Assembly: GCA_028274465.1 (NCBI GenBank) | Contig: CM051457.1 | Location: forward strand, 106,825,982-106,889,981 | DNA length: 64,000 nt | Source: Plantago ovata | Lineage: Eukaryota > Streptophyta > Magnoliopsida > Lamiales > Plantaginaceae | Direction: 5' to 3' | Shown here: in pieces, positions 12,048 through 22,149 of the stretch | Layout: each line of letters starts with the position of its first letter | Position numbering within the stretch: the first letter of the stretch is position 1 | Position numbers and translations under genes: made by a program | Notes under the pieces: model-generated | The model's database searches: none | Seen by the model: the letters and a program-made list of their open reading frames with translations, nothing else | Told to the model about the DNA's origin: nothing

Positions 12048-14366
12048 ATGAAGTTGTTCGCATCATTCACCTCGCTGATTTTCTGCCTCCTGTTAGCCCA
12101 ATCCACGGCCCAGCGCCACAACATTAACATGTTGTACAAGGATCCAAAACAGCCTATGAACACTCGAATAAGAGTCCTAATGAACCAGATGACGTTGGAG
12201 GAGAAAATCGGCCAAATGGCGCAACTTGACAGAGTGGCTGCCACAGCTGAGACTATGAGAGACTATTCCATTGGAAGTCTTATCAGCGGCTCGGGCATAT
12301 CGCCAAACGACAACCTACGTGCATCACCGAAGGATTGGGTGGATTTGGTTAACTACTACCAAAATGGTTCATTGTCAAGTAGACTTGGGATACCTTTCAT
12401 GTATGGGATTGATTCTGTGCATGGACACAGCAATGTGTTTGGTGCAACTATCTTTCCTCATAATGTTGGTCTTGGTTCAACAAGGTAATTTTTAGTTAGT
12501 AATTACTAACACAACTCTTACTGTTTTCTTCACTATATACATGCAAATCATATAATAGCAGAATCTAAATAACAAGTACTATGTCATATTGCAGGGATCC
12601 TGAACTTGTGAAGAGGATTGGCGCAGCTACGGCTATTGAGACTAGAGCTACTGGCATTCCTTATGTCTTTGCTCCATGTATCGCTGTCTGTAGAGATCCG
12701 AGATGGGGTAGATGTTATGAAAGTTACAGCGAAGATCATAAGATAGTTCAAGAAATGACAGATATTATCTATGGTTTACAAGGCGTTCCTCCCAAATCAA
12801 GAAATGGAGTACCTTACATTGGTGGAAAGTAAGTCCTTACAATAAATGTCTAAAATGATCAATAGATGGTTCTCTTAATCTTCTAGCCTTACTGATTTTA
12901 CTGCTTTTGTGATATAGGGATAAGGTTGTGGCTTGTGCGAAGCACTACGTAGGCGATGGAGGAACAGTAAATGGGATCAACGAGAACAACACAGTGATAG
13001 ACTGGCATGGATTACTCAGCATTCATATGCCTGCATACTACAATTCGATTATCAAGGGTGTTTCGACTATTATGGTCTCATATTCCAGTTGGAACGGAGT
13101 TAAGATGCATACAAATCGCAATCTGGTTACTGATTTTCTCAAAGGCACTCTAAGATTCAGGGTAAGCAAGCACTACATATATATGTTCATCTTACTACTT
13201 ACAAGACTATATAATATGAACTTTTAACAGTCATATTGACTAGCTTTTGTGCTCATTCTCCAGGGATTCATCATATCAGACTGGCAGGGTGTGGATAAGA
13301 TTACCAACCAAATGATTTACAACTATACGCACCCGAGTTTTTTCAGAGATGTGTACCCGGCCTTCAGGAGGACTTATTCTCAATCGCTACTGAGAGCGAT
13401 TAACTCTGGCATTGACATGATCATGGTTCCACCAAACCACACAGAATTCATCAGCATTGTGTCCGAACATGTCCGGAACAACTTAATCTCGATGAGCAGA
13501 ATTGACGATGCGGTTAGAAGGATATTGCGTGTCAAATTCAGCATGGGCCTTTTCGAGAATGCCATAGCCGATTACAGCTTAGTTGATCAAGTCGGAATCC
13601 AATCTCACAGGGACTTAGCCAGAGAAGCCGTTCGTAAATCACTTGTTCTGTTAAAGAATGGTGATGATTCTACTAGCCCTTTACTTCCTCTCCCTAAACG
13701 AACGTCGAAAATCTTAGTTGCCGGAAGCCATGCCAACAACTTGGGATGGCAATGCGGCGGTTGGACTATAACTTGGCAGGGACTTTATGGCAACAACCAT
13801 ACCACCGGTATGAACATTTACAGTAACAATTTCCCTAAAATATTCACTAGCATTGATGAATTTGATGCTAAACTAGTTTCTTGATGCTATGTTCAGGAAA
13901 TACAATATTGAGTGCCATTTCATCCACAGTTGATCCCGCCACAGAAATTGTCTATAACGAAAACCCTGATGCTGGATTTGTGAGAGCAAACAACTTCTCC
14001 TACGCAGTAGTAGTGGTGGGCGAGCACCCGTATGCAGAAAGTGCAGGTGATAATTTGAACCTGACAATTCCTGAACCTGGTCTGAGCACAATGAACACAG
14101 TTTGCCAAAACATTAGATGTGTCGTAGTTATGATTTCAGGACGACCACTCGTGATTGAGCCGTATCTGTCATCGATAGACGCCCTTGTTGCAGCATGGTT
14201 ACCTGGAAGTGAAGGCCAAGGTGTGGCTGACGTCCTGTTTGGCGATTATCGATTAACAGGAAAATTGTCAAGAACCTGGTTCAAGAGGATAGACCAACTC
14301 CCTATGAACGTTGGTGACGACCATTACGATCCACTTTTCCCGTTCGGACATGGTCTCTCCACATAA
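12048..14366 (+). CDS. GH3 beta-D-glucan glucohydrolase / beta-glucosidase, copy 2
   Basis: This is the tandem paralogue of the GH3 gene at 4447, with the same predicted role in the wall space. Exons are 12048-12484, 12595-12828, 12918-13161, 13264-13807 and 13897-14366, giving 643 codons with stop. The first four exons have exactly the lengths of copy 1, and the last is 3 bases shorter. The signal peptide, nucleophile motif [21 protein letters not shown] and acid/base motif [11 protein letters not shown] are all intact. Differences are scattered and conservative (for example MNTRIR for MNMRIR near residue 37, and an end in GHGLST). Introns 1 and 4 are nearly identical to copy 1, while introns 2 and 3 differ more. 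It looks functional. Confidence 0.95.
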
Positions 14367-14831
14367 GCCTTCAGGGCTCGAAGAAACAAAGAGAGATATA
14401 ACATTTAGTTAGATTTTGCTAATACAGAAACTGTCTTATTGTTTAATTTCATAATGTAGATTGTTACAAGAAACAAAGAAGATGCATTAGGCATTTTACG
14501 AACACCATTTACTTATAGTACACAGAAGGGCGAAGATTTTCCGAGTTTATACATAAGAATTGAAATTGAAGTATGAATAATCAAGCACTATGTACAGAGA
14601 AAGGGAGCAAAGGCAAAGTCCCATACCAGGGGAAGTTACTGCCATTTTAACTGAAGTTGAATCAAAACACGCTAAAATATCAGCGTGTCCAAACCGAAGT
14701 AAAATAAAATATATTTCAGAAACTACTTCACCTCAAAATCTATTACACTTGGTGAAATTCACTCTACATCTCAAGGTATTAAACCCAATCCCTTTGGCTT
14801 CGTTCAATAACACACTAGAGTGCCTGCAACC

Positions 14832-15080
14832 CTCTTCCCACACAGTAGCCCTTGCAATCATATAAAAGGAAGACTCTGCACGAAATGCTACATCTATCTA
14901 CTCAAGCTACTGAAATTACACACCAAGTCACCAACACAGATCAGTTAACTGTGTTTCAATTTTACGCATAGAACTATCTACATTTTCAAGATTCTTGGAT
15001 CAATTTCCTTGTTTATCGTTCACATATGTAAAACCAACAATACTTCCTGCTGGAGAGAAATTCAATCAACAATGTAATAG
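14832..15080. repeat. Dispersed low-copy repeat, copy a
   Basis: It shares the ordered blocks TGCAACCCTCTTCC, CTACATCTATCTACT, TTTCAATTTTACGC, TTTTCAAGATTCTTGG and ACCAACAAT with segments at about 15325 and 34840. It is the most diverged of the three. It has no coding content or terminal structure I can identify. Confidence 0.6.
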
Positions 15081-15324
15081 CAAACACACTAGTAAATAAA
15101 CCAACTAGATAAGTAACTCCTCCGACAACCTCTTAAAATCAGAACAATTCAAGTTCACATTCTTATGAAAACTTTATGAAACGCCTTATGTGCTCACTGC
15201 CTATAAGCTAATTACAACAACCCAGATCATTTTTGCATAACCTGTAATGTAAAGGTCGTATTTTTTTTTTAGCATGCAGAACCACAGAAGTTGAAGACTA
15301 TCCTTAAGAATTGAAACTGAAGTA

Positions 15325-15575
15325 TTAAGCCCACAGAACACTACCTGCAACCCTCTTCCTGCATTCCTCATAATCACGTAAAAGGCAGACTATCCTACAT
15401 CTATCTACTTAAGCTACTAAGTTTACACACCAGCACAAATAAGTTGACTGTACGTGTTTCAATTTTACGGGTAAAACTAGCCACATTTTCAAGATTCTTG
15501 GATCAATTTCCTTCTTTTTTTTTTTTTAATCGTTCAAGTACGTAAGCCAACAATGCTTCACATTGCCACATTAAA
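15325..15575. repeat. Dispersed low-copy repeat, copy b
   Basis: Nearly identical over long blocks to the segment at about 34832-35065 (for example AAGCCCACAGAACACTACC and GCTTCACATTGCCACATT). The two copies are on either side of the copia/CACTA complex, which suggests a segmental duplication older than those insertions or an unnamed repeat family. Confidence 0.7.
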
Positions 15576-17153
15576 GCAAACCTTAAGCAACAGTATATTT
15601 GCAAATAAATCTTTATACAAACTGGCCAGATAAGCAACTCCAACAACATTTTAAAAACCAGAAAAATTCAAGTTCATTTTATCAAACACAAGACAGCACT
15701 AATTCCATATGTAAATACAGAAATATATAGCAACTTACATGGTCCTCAAATTATTATTGACTAATTATAGTGTTATTCTTTCATAATAGAGATTTTACCT
15801 CTAAGTCTAGAGATATATTCAAGTGATGTTGAAAGGTCAATTAGATTTTCACTTAACTGCAATAGCATAAGTTTCCTAATCCTATATATTCTCATGCTGT
15901 AATATTACAGAACAGTTTTACTTCAACTCAATATCAGAAATTCACAGCTCTACAGAAGCAGCTAATAAACTTTCAATATTTATCACAGATTTTGCGTTCC
16001 AAATACACGCTGCTCTATTATATATGGAACTTAGGCACAGCATCCATACAAGTAACATGGAAAGTCAAGTCATATCCTAACAGACATAAATAACTGCATT
16101 GACATCTGACTATCATCATGGATACATACCTCATCCGGAAATAAATCAGGATGCTTAGAGAATATCCTGAGTTTTAAGTTCTCATATCTGAGCAAGAATT
16201 GCAATGAAGATTTCAGTAAGAATGACAAATTAATAACCCAAGATACCAAATTTAAGTTCATCACTTAATTCAACAGAAGCAAGAGAAAGAACCATACGTC
16301 CCGGTGACGCTGTTGACCCTCTCAATTGCTCGCTGTCTTATTTGTGAGGCTTCTAGGTATCTGTCCAGCTCAGCCTGTGTCCTGAAATGACATGGAAATG
16401 CTGTAGGGAAACCTACTGAGCGTAGACTCAACGTATGATAAGATAAAAAGAAATAAACATAATCCTTTAGACCATAATTGGATTCTTACCAAGAAAGAAG
16501 TGAATAAGTCTGCCTAGGCAATGCTGAAATATAATTACTCCACCTTGAAGATTTCATGAGGCTTGGCTCGCTTACCAAATAGGTGGCAAGCAGCGGCCAA
16601 TCTGGCACATTGTACTTTTTAAGCACCTCACCAGCCTCTCGGCAGCTCCATTCCTGCATATAGTTTAATACAGCTCACAATCACTTGCATACATCAAGAT
16701 CCAAAGATTAACTCTGTAAGTAACACTGAAACCGAACCAAGAATAAATATCTATTTGGAGGTTGACATGTCCTACCAGACAAAGAAAAATACCACCCTTA
16801 ACAACCGAAGATTACAATAAACTCTAAAGCTATCAAACTTCATCACATAGTGATAGAAGGATAGTCTTCCTTGCTTCACTAGTTCTAATGACAGCTACTG
16901 AAATATAGACCAGGTAAGAGTATGTCAATTGGCCAAGCAACTGCAGGATGCAGGGTTCTTCACATAAGCAAAAGCAAAATATTTAGTAAGTCAATAAACC
17001 AATAAAGGTATATCCCAGTTGTCATGATCTCCATTTTCAATTCTCTGGTAACACATTTCAGCAAGTTCACAGCTTTCCTTTTCCAATCTCTGAATGCAGG
17101 GCAGGGCATAAAGAAGACGCAGGCCCCAGGAAGGAGGTGTGTGTACGTGTTTT

Positions 17154-17194
17154 TGGTTTTTTTTTTTTTTTTTTTTTGGGGGGGGGGGGGGTTG
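17154..17194. repeat. Poly-T run joined to poly-G run
   Basis: About 22 T are followed directly by 14 G inside the long first intron of the SET-domain fragment. The G run could form a quadruplex with neighbouring G tracts. It is also a classical place for sequencing error. Confidence 0.9.
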
Positions 17195-18338
17195 GGTTGG
17201 CAGATACAGTTAGGCATTTACCTGTCTGTGGATGTTTAACACAGCCTTTTCCCTTAAAACACCCTAGCCATGTAAAAATTAGGACTCTAGGAGTTTTATC
17301 AGACATACTATGGTCTCTAGAATCATTTTGGTATGAATATTACCACAGAAGTTGAAGTCATCTGATGCTGTGAAAGAGTGTTTTTGTTCCTAAGAATGAT
17401 ATTAAATCAGCTGACATCAAGTGTCTTGCATCCAGTGAGATTGATAGGCCAATGCACGGATAAAAAGTATGCCACCAAGTATTTGATTAAGCTATGTAAG
17501 AACACATAATTATAATTTAACAAGCTTACTATGTTTCTGGGTTTGAAAAGCTTCAATATCACATGGTTCGTTTTAGTATGTTCTGACCCTAAAGCATCCT
17601 GACTAGAGGCATGCAATTGCCAGCGAGTGCATTTATATCATACTACTTGACAAAGTAAAACAGATAGGCAACATATCCCATCCAACAGTGGAAACAAAAT
17701 GATAGAAACCATGCTACTCAGACACCCAAACCTAACCAGTAGCTTTGACTCATATATCAACTCACATTTGTCCAACCGCAATCATACCAAATTTCAACCT
17801 CAAAAGCAAAGAGTCTCCACCTAGCAAATAGCAATTCTTCTACATGGACGATAAGTCATTTAAATGGAACTCATACTTGTTAAATTCCAAAATGAACTCA
17901 ACATAATCATTCAAATCTCCACATAATCAAAAAATTATGAAACATACCACATAAACAGCACGGATTCAAGTTTCGTGTTCCAAGCATGTTTCTTCTGAGC
18001 TACTATGGCTGTGTTTAGTGTCAGTTTATTACCTAATCATCTTATTTGACCGTACAACCAAAATAAGCACTATGTAACATGATAATGTTAGCTAGTAGCT
18101 GGTTTGAATTTTGAAAAGCTACTCCAACTATTTTATTGCAAAATTAAGCTACCTTATCAGCTTTTCGTTCCATTTATGCACATATCATATACCAAGCTAC
18201 CTTAATCATCTGATAATTTCTTAAACAACCGATTCAAATCAAACTACTTAAGCCATCAATTTCAGCTATTCTCATACATACTGGAAGCTTAAGAAACAGA
18301 GTAGAGTAGAGTAGAGATCAGAATGGATCATATCTTAC
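17195..18338. other. Rest of the long intron of the SET-domain fragment
   Basis: AT-rich DNA with no recognisable exon or element. Short AGTAG repeats occur at about 18301-18315. Confidence 0.5.
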
Positions 18339-18633
18339 AGAATCGGCGGTGATGAAGAGCGAAGGAGGAACAAAGAGAAGCTTCTCCCCCATTACGATCC
18401 AACACCGCCTTTTCATTGGAATAAACAAGAAACGGTTATTGATCAGCTCTATAGATATCTAAGCGTCTTTCGAGTAGCTGTAGCACAATAACTTCAGTTA
18501 CACCAGAATAGTTTAGCAAAGAAAAATGTACACATGCAGCGATGGAAACAACCTATTAAATTGCATCAGATTGATTTAGCATTGATATGTTAACAGAATA
18601 ATCAAACTTACTACAGTAGAAATACAGACTGGC

Positions 18634-20441
18634 TTAGTTAAGTTTTGGTACAAGCTTCTTGAGCATATCTATGGGAAGTGCATCTCCACCGCCCTCTTCA
18701 CGATAATCAGGAAGCATGGAAAAAGCAATTGTATCAAGTGAGAAGCCCTTCTTGATCATTTCCTCCAAGAATGGTCGTGCCTCAACAAGTTTCTTTGGTT
18801 TAAGATAACCTTTCACAATGGTGTTGTATACAACACTGTTGGGGGCACAACCACATTTGTCCATTTCCATAAAAATACCTTTTGCCTCATCCAGATATCC
18901 TCTTTTACAAAGTGCACCAATAACTACGCCAAAAGTCCAAACATCAGGCCGCAAACCTTTGGAGGGAAGTGAGGAGAAGAGATTCATTGCAGCATCACAT
19001 TTTCCATCTTCAAATAATCCTTGAATGAGACAATTATATGTAATGGTGTCGGGATCAACACCACTATCTTCCATCATACGTAAAACAGACAATGCTTCAT
19101 CGGTCTTCTTATTTTTGCATAGTCCATCTATCATGGTATTATAAGTTTTCACATCAGGAGTTATGTGATTCTGTTGCGTCGTGTTGAACAGCTTCCAACC
19201 ATCAGCATACCTTCCAGCAGAAAACAATCCACCTATCATGGTGGTATAGCTAATTGTGTCACATTGTAACCCTACGCGAGGAACTTCCCTGAAAAGTTTC
19301 CAAGCTTCATGCAGATCATCTTTCTTGCAGTATCCATCCATTAAACTGCTGTAGGTGCGGATATCAGGTTTCAGCCTAGAATCCAAAAGTGAATTAAATA
19401 TCTTTCTTGCAATGTCCGTCTCTCCTCGTAGACAATATCCATCAATCAGCGAACTGTACGTTACAATATCTGGAGAGACCTTTCTTTCCATCATAACAGC
19501 CAACAGATTTTCAGCTCCTTTCGCATCTCCTTCCTTGCAGAAGGCATCTATCAAGATGTTAAAAGTAAAAACATCGGGATCGACTCCACGCGTGAGCATA
19601 TCGTTCAAGAAGGCCAATGCTTCGTTCCATCTGTTGAAATTACACAACCCTTGAATCATTGAACTATAACTTACAACACTGGGGATAATACCTTTGGCAA
19701 CCATTCTGGGAAAGAGTTGAAGAGCATCATCAGCCCTTTGCAGTTTACACAAACTGTCAATAAGTGTACTATAAGACTGGACATCAGGCTTGCAACTCCA
19801 TTTCTCGAAATGGCCAAGTAGATTAAATGCAGTCATAGTGTACCCTGATTTGCACAAGCCATCAATGACAATGCCTATTGTAGTTTCATCAGGTTCGCAA
19901 AGATTATCTGTCAACAATTTTTTAAACAATAACTCAGCATCTTCGACCTTGTTTTCCAAGTAGAGCCCCTTAATGAGATTGTTGAATGTTACGACATCAG
20001 GTATGACCGGACTTAATGAAGATAGCCAAGATACCAAAAGCAAGATGAGAACGTTTGAGGTGGGAGTAGCAATCAATCGCAATAGTCAAAGTGTAATCAT
20101 CGAAAGGGATACCCAACTGGCGCATTTTGACAAACATGTGGTGTGCAAGAGAATAGTTTTCCATTTTGGCAACCAAACCGAGTAAAATGGTGAATTGAAC
20201 AACAGTGGGACAAGGCTTCATCAAAAGCATACGGTTGAAGAAGGTGACAGCATCACTGACCTCTTTAACTCCACTGAAATCCAAATAATATGGAGATCGC
20301 CTGCTGCTGCTGTGGGAGTGGAATGAAAAAGGAATAACAGTTGTTTGAAAGGGAGAAGAAGGAGATCAGAGATGATCTCCTTCTCATCATTACTGTTGCT
20401 GTTGATATAATTCCTCTGCAAATCATCTTCCTCATCAACAT
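18634..20441 (-). pseudogene. P-class pentatricopeptide repeat protein (Rf-like), two frameshifts
   Basis: PPR proteins of this kind enter mitochondria (or plastids) and bind specific RNAs; the Rf-like group includes fertility restorers. The largest frame, 18634-20082, holds about 12-13 tandem 35-residue motifs with the typical DVVTFNNLIKGLY, PDVQSYSTLIDSLCK and PDTITYNCLIQGLFEDG pattern and ends LVPKLN. Upstream, 19997-20284 in another frame encodes earlier repeats (FNRMLLMKPCPTVVQF). A third frame from about 20441/20390 gives a basic, Ser-rich start (MMRRRSSLISFFSL) suited to a targeting peptide. The joins fall near 20000 and 20270. No intron borders are visible there, so I read them as frameshifts. 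The rest is undamaged, so recent decay or base-call errors are both possible. Confidence 0.85.
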
Positions 20442-20680
20442 TTTCTTTCTTGTTTTGTTGATTTGGAAAAAATCAAAGGAACAAAAGATTGAAAGCTTCA
20501 CGGTGTTATTCTGCAAGGAGAAAAATATATATATATACAAGGAGAAAAAAAAAAGGGAAATACAAGGAGAAAAGCTGGCTTGAGGGGTGTTTTTGTAAAT
20601 GAAATGTATTATTCATTTATTCTAACTGAAAACAAAAATTAAAAAATACTACGTAGTACTCTAATAACCAAATTAAAATT

Positions 20681-20904
20681 TGACATGGATATTTATGGAA
20701 TGTAACAAGAGTTAGCTTGTTAGTTAAAGACTTGTCTTGCTAGTTTATCCCCATCTATGTTTCTTGTTGCATGTATCTTTCCAGTTTGTTACTATCAGAT
20801 ATGTTTTAGTTGATTGTATAAATAGCCATTTGTATGTACTCTGAGTTACTGATAATAAATCTCCTTTATTCCTACTTTATCAGTTATATTTTATCACGTT
20901 ATCA
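20681..20904 (+). repeat. Left LTR of the copia element
   Basis: It begins TGACATGGATATTTATGG and ends CACGTTATCA. It includes a TATA-like GTATAAATAGCC near 20815 and the AATAAATCTCC polyadenylation region, all repeated in the right LTR. The sequence ATCAACACGA at its end is where the primer site would start. Confidence 0.85.
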
Positions 20905-20952
20905 ACACGAAAGTGCCGCACTCCACCGATTCATTCATCCGACAACTGAGTC

Positions 20953-21790
20953 ATGGCAAACCTAAGCAACCTAGAGTTTGTGGCTCTTGACATTGCTGGA
21001 AAAAATTACCTGTCTTGGGTTCTCGATGCCGAAATTCACCTTGATGCTAAAGGTCTTGGAGAAACCATCAGAGCAAAAGATACTACATCAAACCAAGACA
21101 AGGCAACGGCGATGATTTTTCTTTGCCATCATCTTGCTGAAGGCCTGAAGTCCGAGTACCTAACCATAAAAGATCCAGCAGATTTATGGGCAAGTATCAA
21201 AGAAAGATTCGACCACCAAAAGACCATGATACTTCCTACTGCCCGCAATGAATGGATGAATCTACGATTCCAAGATTTTAAAAGTGTAGAAGAGTATAAT
21301 TTTGCACTGTTCAAAATCACATCCAAACTGAAATTGTGCGGTGAAACTGTCACCGATGACCAGATGCTTGAGAAAACCTTTACGACTTTTCATGCCTCAA
21401 ATATATTGCTTCAACGTGAAAAGGGGTTTAAGAAATATTCAGATTTGATTTCTTGCTTGCTTCTGGCTGACACGAACAATGAACTATTGATGCAAAATCA
21501 TGAGTCACGCCCAACTGGCTCCAAACCATTCCCAGAAGCGAATGTGATGACTTTTGGAACCAAATTTAATCATGGTAAAGACCTTGAATTTCGCGGTCGT
21601 GGGCATGGACGTGGTCGTGGCTGTGGGTATGCACGTGGTCGTGGGGGGATCTCGTCCAAATTTTGGCCATCATGCACCGGAAAATAGCCAAAATATGCAT
21701 GGAAAAGGGAAGAGAAATGATGAAAGTTGTCGCAGGTGTGGTATGAATGGTCATTGGTCACGTACATGTCGTACAGCCAGACACCTTGTT
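20953..21790 (+). pseudogene. Copia gag (UBN2 type) with CCHC zinc knuckle, frameshifted
   Basis: Gag forms the virus-like particle of the element. The open frame 20953-21687 gives a UBN2-type gag (LDIAGKNYLSWVLDAEIHLD, LWASIKERFDHQK, EWMNLRFQDFKSVEEYN) ending in an Arg-Gly-rich stretch. A shift near 21640 is needed to reach the zinc knuckle CRRCGMNGHWSRTC at about 21728-21769. This frameshift and the lesions downstream mark it as inactive. Confidence 0.85.
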
Positions 21791-21939
21791 GATCTTAATT
21801 TACAAGGCTTCTCTTGAGTCTAAAAAAAGACACGTTGAAGCAAATTTTGTTGAAGATGATGATGAGATCCCTCATGGAAAATTTGATGCAACTCATTTGG
21901 ATGTTACCGATTTCTTTGATGATGCAAGTGCCCAAAGTT

Positions 21940-22110
21940 TCATTTGTTTTTCAAGTAGATATAGGAACTTTTTGAATTATTTTGTTTTTCAATTTGCTCT
22001 AGGAACTCTTGAATTATTTAGGATTTGCATTTTCTGTTATCTAGGATTTCTGATTCATAGTTTCTAAGAACTAGTTTGCTTGATTTATATTCTTGAATAA
22101 AATCATGTTT
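21940..22110 (+). other. T-rich intervening segment between copia gag and protease
   Basis: Between the gag end (THLDVTDFFDD) and the protease start (LCLADSATTHSIF) lies a T-rich stretch containing a repeated GGAACT(T)TTGAATTATTT phrase. It has in-frame stops. Its composition resembles an intron or an untranslated linker. Some plant copia elements separate gag and pol by an intron here; whether this is one cannot be told from the sequence. Confidence 0.4.
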
Positions 22111-22149
22111 TTCCCTTTTGCACATCTCTTATTATTGATTTTATTCCTT

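Larger units (their letters stand above)
14367..16129. other. Non-coding DNA with two diverged repeat copies
   Basis: No coding exon is visible on either strand. I searched it for the missing downstream exons of the minus-strand SET-domain gene and did not find them. Two copies of a dispersed repeat lie at about 14832-15080 and 15325-15575. Confidence 0.55.
16130..18392 (-). pseudogene. Fragment of a plastid SET-domain protein-lysine methyltransferase (Rubisco LSMT-like)
   Basis: Four minus-strand exons (18339-18392, 16490-16653, 16298-16381, 16130-16187) join in phase to 120 codons. They spell GEKLLFVPPSLFITADS, EWSCREAGEVLKKYNVPDW, SSRWSNYISALPRQTYSLL, TQAELDRYLEASQIRQRA and LKLRIFSKHPDLFPDE. 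These match the middle of the plant Rubisco large-subunit / fructose-bisphosphate aldolase lysine methyltransferase family, including the start of the SET region. Those enzymes have about 450-500 residues. The transit peptide and first SET strands should precede GEKLLFVPP, and the catalytic core (NHS motif) and substrate-binding domain should follow PDE. Neither is visible. The fragment starts at its own ATG at 18392 by chance or use. It is either a broken gene or a duplicated gene piece. Confidence 0.75.
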
